This document shows positions 10,814 to 20,838 of a DNA stretch of 64,000 nt, piece by piece. Every line of letters begins with the position of its first letter. Within the stretch, counting starts at the first letter, position 1. Location of the stretch: positions 62,001-126,000 of the forward strand of contig QCLV01000002.1 of NCBI GenBank assembly GCA_003214295.1, read 5' to 3'. Origin of the DNA: Prochlorococcus sp. AG-418-F08. Its GTDB lineage: Bacteria > Cyanobacteriota > Cyanobacteriia > PCC-6307 > Cyanobiaceae. Below the pieces are notes generated by a model, which saw nothing but the letters and a program-made list of their open reading frames with translations, ran no database searches and had not been told where the DNA came from. Both the position numbers and the translations under genes were made by a program.

Positions 10814-11821
10814 TTAACCCCATTTAATGAGGGCTGCACCCCAACTTAACCCAGCACCAAAACCACTTGTGGCAATAATATCATTTTGTTTAATTCTATT
10901 ATTTTTAATAGCCTCATCCATCACTAGTGGAATTGTTGCTGCGGAAGTATTACCATATTTTTCTAAATTGCTAAGAATTTTTTCTTTAGGAATTTTTAAC
11001 CTGTCTCCTACAGAATCCAATATCCTCTGATTAGCTTGATGCAATACAAGCCAATCAACTTCATCGGAAGTATATTTCATTTTTTTAAGCAACTTTTCAA
11101 GAATTATCGGAACTTCTCTAACTGCGAATTTATAAACTTCCTGACCATTCATCTGAATTGGAGAAAAAGCTCCACTTAAAAAATCAATATTATCAATTAT
11201 TGAATCCTTATTATTTTTTGATGGAAGATTAAGAAAACAACCCCTTTCTCCATCAGTTCTCATATCAAAACCAATTAAATTATCAAATTCATAAGTGGCT
11301 TCAATTGCGAATGCACCTGCACCATCTCCAAAGAGAATACAACTTCTTCTATCATTCCAATCAACAAAGCTTGATAGTTGATCTGCTCCAATAACAATAG
11401 CCCTTTTATAACCACCCACTTTTAAAAATTGTGAGGCAGTTATTAAAGCGAATAGAAAACCACTACATGCTGCAGTTAAATCGAACGCAACTGCTTTAGA
11501 TGCCCCCAATTTAGCTTGAATGGATGGCGCTGATCCAAACAAATCATGCGGAGTAGAGGTAGCTAAAACAATCAAATCAATCGTTTTAATATCCCAATTA
11601 GCCATTTCTATCGCGGCTAGAGCCGCCTTATAACCCATCTCAGTAACATTATCTCCTAAGCTAGAAATTCTTCTCTCAGAAATTCCCGTTCTAGATTTTA
11701 TCCATTCATTGCTTGTATCAACCTTTTGACTAATTTTTTGATTAGTTAGAATTTGATCAGGTACATAACTTCCGCTTCCCTTGAATGATATTCCAATCTG
11801 TTTAAAATTTAATCCTTCCAA
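10814..11821 (-). CDS. fabH: beta-ketoacyl-ACP synthase III
   Basis: FabH condenses acetyl-CoA with malonyl-ACP to start type II fatty-acid synthesis. The 335-residue protein has the catalytic Cys in FDLTAACSGFLFA, the His in VLHQANQRI, and the Asn in YGNTSAATIP. These form the Cys-His-Asn triad of KASIII. The N-terminus SGSYVPDQILTNQ and the C-terminus GFGAGLSWGAALIKWG are typical. It lies between plsX and fabD on the same strand, the order found in many bacteria. The 56-base gap to plsX is the widest in the block and could hold a promoter. Confidence 0.95.
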   Translation of the reverse strand: MEGLNFKQIGISFKGSGSYVPDQILTNQKISQKVDTSNEWIKSRTGISERRISSLGDNVTEMGYKAALAAIEMANWDIKTIDLIVLATSTPHDLFGSAPSIQAKLGASKAVAFDLTAACSGFLFALITASQFLKVGGYKRAIVIGADQLSSFVDWNDRRSCILFGDGAGAFAIEATYEFDNLIGFDMRTDGERGCFLNLPSKNNKDSIIDNIDFLSGAFSPIQMNGQEVYKFAVREVPIILEKLLKKMKYTSDEVDWLVLHQANQRILDSVGDRLKIPKEKILSNLEKYGNTSAATIPLVMDEAIKNNRIKQNDIIATSGFGAGLSWGAALIKWG

Positions 11822-11877
11822 AAGAGATTTTTTTTAGTTGCTTATATTAGTCAAACATAAATTTGACTCAATATGTT

Positions 11878-13308
11878 TTATGAATTTAAAACTTTAAGCT
11901 TTTGCAGTTGATTTAAATTATCCATAACACCATGATTAACTGCGGAGTGAGCTAAGCGAAGAGCACTAACTACTGATAAAGATTTGCTACTTCCATGACC
12001 AATAACGCAAATGCCATTCACCCCAAGTAATAAAGCTCCTCCATGTTCGGCATGATCTAACCTTTTCTTAATTCTGAGTAGATTACTTTTTAAGAAAGCT
12101 GAGCCAACTTTTCCCCGCCTCCCTCTTGGCAACTCAGATCTCAAAATATCTAATAAAACTCCTCCAACAGATTCAAGAAATTTCAATAATATATTTCCAG
12201 TAAATCCATCACAGACTACTACGTCGAAACTACCTGATAATACATCTCGGCCTTCACAATTACCTCCAAAATTAAAACTTTTTTCAGAAGATAATAATTC
12301 AAATGTTTTTAGGGATAGATCATTACCTTTGCATTCTTCTTCTCCGATATTTAAAAGGCCAATTCTTGGTTTTTTTACTTGTAAGACATCTTTTGCATAA
12401 ACATTACCCAGAAGAGCAAATTGATGTAGATAAGAGGGCTTACAATCCGTATTTGCACCGACATCTAAAACTAATACCGGGCGAGTTTGATCCCTAGTTG
12501 GAAATAATGCTCCAATAGCTGGTCTATCAATCCCTTTCAATCTACCAATTCTAAATATGGCAGAAGCCATCATGGCACCAGAATTACCCGCTGAGTAAAC
12601 AGCTTCAGCTTTATTATTTCTCACTAAATCCATAGCAACATTTATACTTGCATTTTTCCTTTTTCTAACTGCAGTAGCTTCTTCATTCATTCCTATCGGA
12701 TCTCCACTATCAATTAATTCAATACGATTATTTTCTATTTCTTTTTCAAGTAATTCTATTAAACCAGTTTTATCTGCAGCATCTTTAACTGTTTCAATTT
12801 TGCCAACAAACTTTATATTGATGGGAAATCTACTTATTGCTTCGAGGCAACCTTCAAGAATTGGACCAGGAGCATAATCTCCACCCATACCATCAACTGC
12901 AATCCAAATTCTTTTAGATTGGCAGTCTTCAACTTTATCTAAGATATTATCGCTATTTTGTAATCTTTTTAAAGGGTCAAAAACTAATGGCTGTAATGTA
13001 TTTTTAGCTATTGAACTAGCATTTGAAACCACACTGCTAGCAGTGTTCACAACGGATTCAGCGCTTGAAACTACATTACCTGCAACATTACCTGCAACAT
13101 TACTAGCGACATTACTTGCTGTACTTACGACAGACCCAGCGCCGGAGACTACATTACCTGCAACATTACTAGCGACATTACTAGCAGTTACTGCTGAACT
13201 AGCCGCAGTATCTACTATTGAAGTTACAGCCGAGTTTCTTTTATACCAAATAACTAATCTTCTGATAGCTCTGGACTTATTGATTTTAGGTACAGATTCT
13301 TTCACCAT
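11878..13308 (-). CDS. plsX: phosphate acyltransferase PlsX with repetitive N-terminal extension
   Basis: PlsX converts acyl-ACP to acyl-phosphate for phospholipid synthesis. The catalytic domain runs from about residue 133 (IWIAVDGMGGDYAPGP) to the C-terminus, with SAGNSGAMMAS and GANTDCKP in place. Ahead of it lies a 130-residue extension not present in ordinary PlsX of about 330-345 residues. Residues 1-30 are basic. Residues 31-102 are built from Ala/Val/Ser/Asn repeats such as VASNVAGNVVS, about 11 residues per turn of pattern. The pattern suggests a long amphipathic helix, possibly a membrane tether; this is inference. The repeats are also visible in DNA at about 13066-13181. It lies directly downstream of rpaB (one codon-scale gap). 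Confidence 0.93.
   Translation of the reverse strand: MVKESVPKINKSRAIRRLVIWYKRNSAVTSIVDTAASSAVTASNVASNVAGNVVSGAGSVVSTASNVASNVAGNVAGNVVSSAESVVNTASSVVSNASSIAKNTLQPLVFDPLKRLQNSDNILDKVEDCQSKRIWIAVDGMGGDYAPGPILEGCLEAISRFPINIKFVGKIETVKDAADKTGLIELLEKEIENNRIELIDSGDPIGMNEEATAVRKRKNASINVAMDLVRNNKAEAVYSAGNSGAMMASAIFRIGRLKGIDRPAIGALFPTRDQTRPVLVLDVGANTDCKPSYLHQFALLGNVYAKDVLQVKKPRIGLLNIGEEECKGNDLSLKTFELLSSEKSFNFGGNCEGRDVLSGSFDVVVCDGFTGNILLKFLESVGGVLLDILRSELPRGRRGKVGSAFLKSNLLRIKKRLDHAEHGGALLLGVNGICVIGHGSSKSLSVVSALRLAHSAVNHGVMDNLNQLQKLKVLNS
13066..13181. repeat. plsX: imperfect tandem repeat inside plsX
   Basis: The plus strand carries ACTACATTACCTGCAACATT at about 13069 and again at about 13148, each followed by further CTAGCGACATTAC units. 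They encode the VASNVAGNVV-type repeats of the PlsX extension. Repeats like this can vary in copy number by slippage. Confidence 0.8.
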
Positions 13309-14055
13309 TTATTTGCCATCAAAAGGAGAAATATCGACAATCCTTTGAAAAAGATATCCCGTACCTCTTGCAGTTAATATCAATTCAGGATTTGCCGGAT
13401 CTGCCTCCAATTTTGATCTTAATCTTGATATGTGAACATCAACTACTCTCGTATCTACATGCCTTTCAGGTGTATACCCCCAAACCTCTTTTAAGATCTC
13501 TCCTCTACTAAATGGCTCTCCTGACCTACTTACCAAAAGCTCTAAAAGACTAAATTCCATTCCGGTTAATCTGATTCTTTCATCGCTTTTGTAAACTTGT
13601 CTTCGATTTGTATCAATTTTTATGTCGGTAACTAAAATTAATCCTGAATTAGGCATTCCAGGAATTTGCTCTTTGTCAATTCTCCTTAGAACGCACCTAA
13701 TTCTAGCTTCTAATTCCTTAGGACTAAATGGTTTAACTACATAATCATCGGCTCCTAATTCTAAACCTGTAATCCTGTCAGCAACATCTCCTAACGCAGT
13801 TAACATGACAATTGGAACATCAGAATCTTTCCTTAATTCTTGACAAACTCCATAGCCATCTAACTTGGGCATCATGACATCAAGCACGACTAAATCAGGC
13901 TCATAATCTTTAAATAACTTTAGTGCTTCTTTACCATCACATGCAGTTACAACTTTGTAGCCAATCATAGAGAGGCGCGTCTCAAGAATTCTTCTAATAC
14001 TTGCCTCGTCATCTGCGACAAGAATTGTTTCTTTAGTTTGACTAGATAGAGCCAT
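13309..14055 (-). CDS. rpaB: response regulator RpaB (OmpR family)
   Basis: RpaB is the essential cyanobacterial regulator of high-light genes and photosystem components. The 248-residue protein has a receiver domain (about 10-125) with the acidic pair D15-D16 and phospho-acceptor D59 in LVVLDVMMP, plus the conserved Lys in DDYVVKPFSPKELEARI. A winged-helix DNA-binding domain follows (about 145-240: LTGMEFSLLELLVS, VDTRVVDVHISRLR). The wording of the receiver is that of RpaB and differs clearly from RpaA at 20 kb. The plsX start follows at once on the same strand. It is divergent from radA across 108 bases. Confidence 0.95.
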   Translation of the reverse strand: MALSSQTKETILVADDEASIRRILETRLSMIGYKVVTACDGKEALKLFKDYEPDLVVLDVMMPKLDGYGVCQELRKDSDVPIVMLTALGDVADRITGLELGADDYVVKPFSPKELEARIRCVLRRIDKEQIPGMPNSGLILVTDIKIDTNRRQVYKSDERIRLTGMEFSLLELLVSRSGEPFSRGEILKEVWGYTPERHVDTRVVDVHISRLRSKLEADPANPELILTARGTGYLFQRIVDISPFDGK

Positions 14056-14163
14056 TTGTTTCTATTAGCTAATCAGTAAGAGAATTATTTATTATCCTAA
14101 TCTAACTTGTAGAGGGGCAATATCCCAAACATTCTAGTTCTATTAATTAAATTCAAAAACTAA

Positions 14164-15516
14164 ATGTCTAGCAAATTGTCTACTTTTATTTGTCAAAATT
14201 GCGGAACAGAAACTTCTCAATACTTTGGGAAATGCCTTAATTGCAACTCATGGAATTCCATTGTTGAAGAAATAAAAAGCAAGAGATCTAAATATCAAGA
14301 TATAAAAAATAACAAGAAAGCGATAACTTTTAATGAAATTTCATCTACAAAAACATCAAGATTCACCAGTGGTTTTAGGGAGTTTGATCGCGTTCTAGGA
14401 GGTGGTATAGTCCCCGGATCTGTTGTTTTACTTGGCGGAGAACCAGGTATAGGTAAAAGCACAATAGTTCTTCAATCAGCAGGAAAAATATCTCTCAATG
14501 AGAAAGTTTTATACGTAACTGGAGAAGAATCTTTAGAACAAGTAAAAATTAGATGGGAAAGATTAAATCAAAATAGTATTGATCTGAAAATTTTTGCAGA
14601 AACAAATCTATCCCAAATTATTGAAGAGATCAGAAGTGTAAATCCATGTTTCGCGATTATTGATAGTATTCAAGCCATCCATAACCATGAGATGGAAAGT
14701 TCACCAGGATCGGTTTCCCAAGTAAGAGCATGCTCATCTGAATTGCAAAATCTCGCCAAAGAAAAAAATATTGCGCTTCTAATAATTGGTCATGTTACCA
14801 AAGATGGAGCTTTAGCTGGTCCTAAAACTTTAGAGCATTTAGTTGATGTAGTAATAAACTTTGAAGGAGATAATATTTCCTCACATAGATTATTAAGAGG
14901 TATAAAAAATCGATTTGGATCGACTTTTGAAATTGGAATTTTTGAAATGCTGGAAGATGGCTTGCGAGAAATAAAAAACCCAAGTTTAATATTTACAGAT
15001 AAAGAGAATATTCCTGGTGTAACAACTACTATTACGAATGAGGGCACCCGACAATTTGCAGTAGATATTCAAGCTCTGGTAAATAAAACTTTCTACAGTA
15101 ACCCAAGAAGAACTACAACTGGAATTAATATTAATAGATTACATCAAATTTTAGCTGTTATTGAAAAGCATGTAGGTATTAAATTATCTGAATTTGATTG
15201 TTATGTAGCTACTGGGGGAGGGTTTGAGATTAATGACCCGTCATCCGACTTAGGTGTAGCAATATCAATTTTATCAAGTTTGAAAAATATTCCTCCTTTG
15301 GAAAGTAGCTCCTTTATAGGGGAGTTGGGTTTGAGCGGTCAGGTTAGAAAATCGAATAATCTTAGAAAAAAGATTGAGGAGGCTGCAAGACTAGGAATCA
15401 AAAATATCGTAGTGCCAAAATTAGAGGAGGACCTAAAAAATAATTTTAAAAATTTAATTAACATTAAAGAGATTTCCAATATTAAAGAGGCATTTGATTC
15501 TTGTTTATTAGATTAA
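14164..15516 (+). CDS. radA: DNA repair protein RadA (Sms)
   Basis: RadA is a RecA-like ATPase that promotes branch migration in recombination. The 450-residue protein has a Cys4 zinc finger (C10, C13, C24, C27), a Walker A motif GGEPGIGKS, the RadA-specific IKNRFGST motif, and a Lon-protease-like C-terminal domain (VATGGGFEINDPSSDLGVAISIL). All are in canonical order and the length is usual. It is a single gene, divergent from rpaB, and its stop lies four bases from the convergent ycf3 stop. Confidence 0.96.
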   Translation: MSSKLSTFICQNCGTETSQYFGKCLNCNSWNSIVEEIKSKRSKYQDIKNNKKAITFNEISSTKTSRFTSGFREFDRVLGGGIVPGSVVLLGGEPGIGKSTIVLQSAGKISLNEKVLYVTGEESLEQVKIRWERLNQNSIDLKIFAETNLSQIIEEIRSVNPCFAIIDSIQAIHNHEMESSPGSVSQVRACSSELQNLAKEKNIALLIIGHVTKDGALAGPKTLEHLVDVVINFEGDNISSHRLLRGIKNRFGSTFEIGIFEMLEDGLREIKNPSLIFTDKENIPGVTTTITNEGTRQFAVDIQALVNKTFYSNPRRTTTGININRLHQILAVIEKHVGIKLSEFDCYVATGGGFEINDPSSDLGVAISILSSLKNIPPLESSSFIGELGLSGQVRKSNNLRKKIEEAARLGIKNIVVPKLEEDLKNNFKNLINIKEISNIKEAFDSCLLD

Positions 15517-15520
15517 AGTA

Positions 15521-16042
15521 TTAGAGGTATATATCGATCGAACTTCTCCCAGAGTTTTTCAACCAATTCTCAATATCTAGATATCCCCCTGGATATAATT
15601 TAACTGCTTTAGACCAGACTTCAGCAGCTTTATCAAACCAAATATCTCTCTGATCTAAATCACCATTTTGCTCAGCGTATCTTCCTCTTTTTTCATAAAT
15701 TAAACCTATATTTTTGAGGCATGATGGCTGTTTTGGATTTTCTACTAATGCTTTTTCATAAGTTTCAATAGACAAATCCTCTTCACCATTACTCATATAT
15801 ATTATTGCCATATTTTTTAAAGTCTCACCCCTATCAATTTTATTTTCTTCAAGCAGTAAACTCTCTTTGTAATACTCTAGTGCTTCCGAATAATCTCCAT
15901 TATTTTGTGCAGCTAGACCATCTCTATAGTAAATGTATGCCTTTTTTTCTTTCTCTGCGATAGGCATTATTTTTACTATAGATTCAGCAATTACTGTAAA
16001 AGCTTTATCAATAAAATTGTCTCTGTTTTGATTACTTGGCAC
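15521..16042 (-). CDS. ycf3: photosystem I assembly protein Ycf3
   Basis: Ycf3 is a TPR chaperone required for assembly of photosystem I on thylakoids. The 173-residue protein matches the family in length and opening ([19 protein letters not shown]). It has three TPR units, for example [19 protein letters not shown] at about 38-56, [19 protein letters not shown], and [18 protein letters not shown], and the typical end [24 protein letters not shown]. It is a single minus-strand gene, divergent from the P-type ATPase with about 110 bases between them. Confidence 0.95.
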   Translation of the reverse strand: MPSNQNRDNFIDKAFTVIAESIVKIMPIAEKEKKAYIYYRDGLAAQNNGDYSEALEYYKESLLLEENKIDRGETLKNMAIIYMSNGEEDLSIETYEKALVENPKQPSCLKNIGLIYEKRGRYAEQNGDLDQRDIWFDKAAEVWSKAVKLYPGGYLDIENWLKNSGRSSIDIYL

Positions 16043-16163
16043 TGCTATAAATCTAATAAACTAAATATAGTAATTTTAAAAATAACTATTCCAAAATTCT
16101 AATACATTTATTACTATAATTAAAATTAAGGTTAAGCATTAATTTGCTTCTATCGTGAACAAT

Positions 16164-18458
16164 ATGGAGAGCATTCAGTTAAGCATTACAGGAATGAAAT
16201 GCGGAGGTTGTGTAAGTACCGTTGAAAAAATACTGAATAATTTTGAGGGTATTAAAAATGTTTCTGTAAACTTACTCACTGAAAGTGCATATTTTGAAAT
16301 TACCCAGAAAAATATATTAATAGAAAAAGTCCTCGAGAATCTTAAGGAGAATGGTTTCCCGTCAAAGATTTATGTAAATGATTTTTCAAAAAAAGTAAAT
16401 ATATCAGAATTAGAAAAAAAAAAGAAATGGAATAATCAATGGAAAAAACTTACTTTTGCCCTATTACTTTTATTATTTTCAGGTTTAGGTCATCTTGCAG
16501 AAGGAAGATATATAGATTTTCCAATATTAGGTAACATATTTTTTCACGCTACTTTAGCAACATCTGCTTTATTGTTTCCTGGCAGAGAAATAATCATTTA
16601 TGGATTTAAATCACTTATCAAGAACAGTCCAAATATGGATTCTTTAGTAGCTCTTGGAGTAACTAGCGCATATGCAACAAGTCTCCTATCTTTAATATTT
16701 CCTAAAACTGGTTTTCCATGTTTTTTTAATGAACCAGTTATGCTATTAGGTTTTATACTGATAGGACGTTTCTTAGAAGAAAGAGCTAGGTATCAAACTG
16801 GTTCATCCATTGGAGAGTTATTAGATCTTCAACCTGAAATGGCAAATATCTACACAGAAGATAATCAAATAAAAACAATCAGAGTAAATACCTTAAGACC
16901 TGATCAAGAGATCCAAGTTTTAGCGGGAGACAGAATACCTGCTGACTGCATAGTTATGCAAGGTAATTCATATGTTGATGTTTCCCATATTACGGGAGAA
17001 TCCAAACCTATCGAAGTAAAAGAAGGAGAAAATCTATCTAGTGGATCTTTAAATCTTAATTCAACTCTTAGACTTAAAGTACAAAAGGTTGGAGGGGAGT
17101 CTTCTCTTGCAAAACTAGTAAGTCTTATTGAGTCTGTAAACGCAAAAAAACCTCGCATTCAAAGAATTACTGATGAAATTGCAGGAAAATTCACTTACTT
17201 TGTACTTATTTTTGCTACTCTAACTTTCTTCTTTTGGTGGAAGGGGGCAAGAAACATTTGGCCTGATTTATTAAGTCATAACCATCATTTAATAACTAAC
17301 TCAAGCCATACACTTCATAGTTCGCTTGGTAGTAATGCTGATAATTTTCTGAGTTTAGCAATTCAATTGTCAATTGCTGTGTTAGTCATAGCTTGTCCTT
17401 GTGCATTAGGTTTAGCCACCCCAACTGTAATAACTGTCGCATCAGGTAAAGCAGCAAAAAAAGGGATTTTATTTAAAGGCGGGGACAAAATAGAGATGGC
17501 TTCAAAAATTAATCAAATTATTTTCGATAAAACAGGTACCTTAACAAAAGGTAAGCCTTTCATTGTTGATTATAAAAATAATGATGATCATTCATTTTTA
17601 TTGAGAATAGCTGCAAGTTTAGAAAAGGAAAGCAGACATCCAATAGCGAATGCAATAATTCAAGAAGCAAAAAAACAAAATTTAAGTTTATTTCCGATAA
17701 AAGAAATTTTCACTCATTCAGGTAGAGGTATTTCTGGAGAACTTGATACAGTAGATGGACTTATTAATATTGGAAATATTGAATGGCTAATAAGCAAAGG
17801 AATAATAATTGATAGTGATGCAAATAAAGTCATTGAAAATGAAGAGGCAAAAACGAACACCATCATTGGAGTAAGTATCAAAGATAAATTATTGGGCTTT
17901 ATATTGTTGGGAGATTTACTCAGAGATGATTCAATTAAAACAGTTCAAAATTTAAGAGAAAACAAATTTAAAATTAATATTTTAAGTGGAGATAGAAAAC
18001 AAACAGTTTTAGCTTTAGCAAAAAAAATTGGTTGTAAAGACACAGAAGTACAATGGGATCTTCTTCCTGAAATGAAGCTAAAGACTATAGAAAATTTAAA
18101 AATCAACAATAAAGTAGCAATGATTGGAGACGGTATTAATGATGTCCCAGCCTTGGCATCCTCAGATTTAGGAATTGCAGTGGGATCAGGAACTCAAATA
18201 GCCAAGGCAAATGCAGATGTAGTATTGATGGGAGATCAACTCAATGGATTACCATACGCTTTAAATCTTGCAAAAAAAACTATAAGAAAAATAAAGCAAA
18301 ACCTAATATGGGCTTTTGGTTACAACTTACTAGCTATACCTATAGCCGCAGGCATTTTATTCCCTAATTACGGTATTCTTCTTACTCCCTCAATAGCAGC
18401 ATTATTGATGGCTACTAGCTCTATCACTGTGGTAATCAATGCTTTATCTTTGGACTAA
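16164..18458 (+). CDS. copper-type P1B heavy-metal ATPase
   Basis: This pump moves Cu(I)-type metal ions across a membrane, as do PacS/CtaA that supply plastocyanin. It has one N-terminal HMA domain with the GMKCGGC metal site. The transporter core has the TGES actuator loop, the CPC motif in VIACPCALGLATP, the phosphorylation site DKTGTLTKG, and the hinge MIGDGINDVPAL. CPC indicates Cu(I)/Ag(I). The loop between the fifth and sixth helices is rich in His (SHNHH, SSHTLH). A GTG three codons upstream (16155) is an alternative start; I chose the ATG at 16164. The tmk ATG at 18459 follows the stop immediately. PacS versus CtaA role is not resolved. Confidence 0.92.
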   Translation: MESIQLSITGMKCGGCVSTVEKILNNFEGIKNVSVNLLTESAYFEITQKNILIEKVLENLKENGFPSKIYVNDFSKKVNISELEKKKKWNNQWKKLTFALLLLLFSGLGHLAEGRYIDFPILGNIFFHATLATSALLFPGREIIIYGFKSLIKNSPNMDSLVALGVTSAYATSLLSLIFPKTGFPCFFNEPVMLLGFILIGRFLEERARYQTGSSIGELLDLQPEMANIYTEDNQIKTIRVNTLRPDQEIQVLAGDRIPADCIVMQGNSYVDVSHITGESKPIEVKEGENLSSGSLNLNSTLRLKVQKVGGESSLAKLVSLIESVNAKKPRIQRITDEIAGKFTYFVLIFATLTFFFWWKGARNIWPDLLSHNHHLITNSSHTLHSSLGSNADNFLSLAIQLSIAVLVIACPCALGLATPTVITVASGKAAKKGILFKGGDKIEMASKINQIIFDKTGTLTKGKPFIVDYKNNDDHSFLLRIAASLEKESRHPIANAIIQEAKKQNLSLFPIKEIFTHSGRGISGELDTVDGLINIGNIEWLISKGIIIDSDANKVIENEEAKTNTIIGVSIKDKLLGFILLGDLLRDDSIKTVQNLRENKFKINILSGDRKQTVLALAKKIGCKDTEVQWDLLPEMKLKTIENLKINNKVAMIGDGINDVPALASSDLGIAVGSGTQIAKANADVVLMGDQLNGLPYALNLAKKTIRKIKQNLIWAFGYNLLAIPIAAGILFPNYGILLTPSIAALLMATSSITVVINALSLD

Positions 18459-19097
18459 ATGAAAGGAAAATTTATCGTTATCGAGGGTATTGATGGATGT
18501 GGTAAAACTACCCAAATAGAAGAACTAACTAAATGGCTGCCTAACAGTGGTCTAATAAAAAAAGGGTCTCAATTAGTCACCACAAGAGAGCCAGGGGGGA
18601 GTATTTTAGGAAAACAACTAAGAGAGTTGATTCTTGATAATAATGAAAATAATAAGCCTTCAGCGCTCGCGGAATTATTGCTTTATTCAGCAGATAGAGC
18701 TGAACACGTTTCAAAAATTATTTCACCTGCTTTAAATAACAATGATTGGGTAATAAGTGATAGATTTTCCGATTCTACTCTGGCTTATCAAGGATATGGA
18801 AGAAATATCAATTTAGAAATAATTAAAAATATTGAATCTATTGTGTGTCAGGGAGAATCTCCTGATTTAACTTTCTTCTTAGAAATTTCTCCAGAAGAGA
18901 GTATATTCAGAAGAAAAAATGAAATTCCAGATAGAATAGAATCAGAAGGTGTTAAATTTTTAGAAAAAGTAAATGAAGGCTTCAAACAAATTGCCAATGA
19001 AAAAAACTGGAAGGTAATTTCTGCCTCACAAGATATTAAAACTATTTCTAACCAAATTAAAGAGACTTTATTAGACAATTTTGCTGATGACCAATGA
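18459..19097 (+). CDS. tmk: thymidylate kinase
   Basis: Tmk phosphorylates dTMP to dTDP. The 212-residue protein has the P-loop [10 protein letters not shown] at about residues 9-18, the [16 protein letters not shown] motif, the DR of [18 protein letters not shown], and the short lid near RIESEG. The length is usual. It is packed in a plus-strand run ATPase-tmk-holB. Its start follows the ATPase stop with no gap, and its end overlaps the holB start by four bases. The tmk-holB pairing is common in bacteria and supports both calls. Confidence 0.95.
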   Translation: MKGKFIVIEGIDGCGKTTQIEELTKWLPNSGLIKKGSQLVTTREPGGSILGKQLRELILDNNENNKPSALAELLLYSADRAEHVSKIISPALNNNDWVISDRFSDSTLAYQGYGRNINLEIIKNIESIVCQGESPDLTFFLEISPEESIFRRKNEIPDRIESEGVKFLEKVNEGFKQIANEKNWKVISASQDIKTISNQIKETLLDNFADDQ

Positions 19098-20053
19098 TTG
19101 AAGTTAAAAAAAATAATTTTTTACTTAATGAAGAAGTCAATACCTGTCTTGACAAAATAATTCAAAACAAATCATTTGCTAATGGTTATATATTTTATGG
19201 CGCTGAAGGAGTAGGAAAAAAACAAACTGCTCTTAGATTTATAAAAGAGATTTTCAAAAAATCTTCACCAAATGAAAATGTTGAAGAGAGAATTACAAAC
19301 AATAACCATCCTGATTTTTTAATTATTGAACCTGATTCTCTTTTGGCAACAAAAAGTTCAGGAAGTTTCGAACTTGAAAAAAAAATAAAAAGTGGATCTG
19401 AGATTATTAAAATTGCTCAAATACGTAATATCAAAACTTTTCTAAGTCAAAAATCAATAAACTCAGAAAAAAAAGTTGTTTTGATTATTGATGCACACCT
19501 CTTAAATGAAGCAGCCTCAAATTGCCTTTTAAAAACCTTAGAAGAACCTAGTAACGGCATTTTTATTCTACTAACATCTAGATTAAACAGTCTCTTAGAT
19601 ACGATAATATCAAGATGTCAAATCGTCAGATTTCGATCTTTTTCTAGTAAAGAAATAAAGTCAATTTTAAAAGAATATTTAGATACTTCTAAATTAAAGA
19701 TAAATACAAAATTAAAATTTGAAGATTTAATAAACTCTGCGAATGGATCTCCAAATCAATTATTGAAAAATATTGAAATTTGGAATGATTTTTCAGATGA
19801 AATTATAAGTAAATTGGATTCTCCAATTAAAAATAATCTGGAAATATTAGAAATATCTAAATCAATATCCGAAAAATTAGAAATTTTTCAACAGATTTGC
19901 TTAGTGAATTTAATTCAAACTATTTGGTGGAGAAAAACAAAAAATATCGGTTTAGTAGAGAAACTTGAGAATTTAAAATACCTTTTAAGAAAAAAAATTC
20001 AACCAAGGGTGGCATGGGAAATAGCTTTTTTAAAAATTTCTATGGAAATATGA
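19094..20053 (+). CDS. holB: DNA polymerase III delta-prime subunit
   Basis: Delta-prime is part of the clamp-loader complex. The 319-residue protein has a modified P-loop [15 protein letters not shown] near residue 37, the sensor-region sequence [15 protein letters not shown] and the SRCQIVRF motif. All are typical of HolB/DnaX-type clamp-loader AAA+ proteins. It overlaps tmk by four bases and is convergent with rpaA, with a two-base gap. The C-terminal third is divergent and Lys/Asn-rich, as usual for this genome. Confidence 0.92.
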   Translation: MIEVKKNNFLLNEEVNTCLDKIIQNKSFANGYIFYGAEGVGKKQTALRFIKEIFKKSSPNENVEERITNNNHPDFLIIEPDSLLATKSSGSFELEKKIKSGSEIIKIAQIRNIKTFLSQKSINSEKKVVLIIDAHLLNEAASNCLLKTLEEPSNGIFILLTSRLNSLLDTIISRCQIVRFRSFSSKEIKSILKEYLDTSKLKINTKLKFEDLINSANGSPNQLLKNIEIWNDFSDEIISKLDSPIKNNLEILEISKSISEKLEIFQQICLVNLIQTIWWRKTKNIGLVEKLENLKYLLRKKIQPRVAWEIAFLKISMEI

Positions 20054-20055
20054 GA

Positions 20056-20838
20056 TTAATCTAATGCAGAATTTATCAAGTCAGGATTTCTTGCTTGAAT
20101 GAACTCTTGCCTAGCAGTTTCCACCTGAGACCCAATAGGTAACTCAAGACAATATCCAGCACCGTATACAGTTTTTATGTAAATAGGTTTGCGTGGATCG
20201 GGCTCAAGTTTAGTGCGTAAATGTCTAATATGAACTCTTATCGTCTCAATATCATCATCAGGTTCATATCCCCATACTTCTTTAAGAATTAATGCTGGCG
20301 ATACAGTTTGACCATGCCTTTGCAAAAGACAATGAAGAAGTTCAAATTCAAGATGCGTTAACCTCACAGGAGATTCAAACCACATAGCTTCAAATCTTTC
20401 CGGAACAAGAGTTAATGGGCCATAATTTAATATTTCCTGCTGGTTACTAGAATTTAATTGTGCTCTGTTGGTTCTTCTTAGTAAAGCTTTAATGCGTACA
20501 TGTAATTCTTCTAGATCGAATGGTTTTGTAATGTAATCATCCGCTCCAGAATTAAACCCGGTAACTTTATCCTTTAGGCCACCTAACGCAGTCACCATCA
20601 AAATTGGTATATTAGATGTTCTTTCATCCCGTCTTAATCGCTGGCATAAAGTTAAACCATCAACACTAGGCAGCATTAAATCCAAAAGTATTAAATCTGG
20701 TGAATATTGAAGAGCTAATGCTTGTCCTTTTATTCCGTCTTCAGCTTTTTGGACATCGAAACCAGAGTGTTCTAAATGCCTAGCCACCAAATCACGCATA
20801 TCACGATCATCTTCAATTAAAAGGATTGAAATTTTCAT
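20056..20838 (-). CDS. rpaA: response regulator RpaA (OmpR family)
   Basis: RpaA is the output regulator of the circadian clock in cyanobacteria, phosphorylated through SasA. The 260-residue protein has a receiver domain with D10-D11 and phospho-acceptor D53 in LILLDLMLP, the conserved [26 protein letters not shown], and an OmpR winged helix (about 145-235: [31 protein letters not shown]). The C-terminal tail after [10 protein letters not shown] is short. It is the last minus-strand core gene before the sparse tRNA-Asn region. About 400 bases without a clear gene lie upstream of it. Confidence 0.94.
   Translation of the reverse strand: MKISILLIEDDRDMRDLVARHLEHSGFDVQKAEDGIKGQALALQYSPDLILLDLMLPSVDGLTLCQRLRRDERTSNIPILMVTALGGLKDKVTGFNSGADDYITKPFDLEELHVRIKALLRRTNRAQLNSSNQQEILNYGPLTLVPERFEAMWFESPVRLTHLEFELLHCLLQRHGQTVSPALILKEVWGYEPDDDIETIRVHIRHLRTKLEPDPRKPIYIKTVYGAGYCLELPIGSQVETARQEFIQARNPDLINSALD

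Noticed and set aside
13043-13348. Open frame of 101 codons on the plus strand, Thr/Leu/Ala-rich
   Set aside because: It is the complement of the plsX repeat region. The low-complexity repeats keep the opposite frame open. PlsX is continuous on the other strand.
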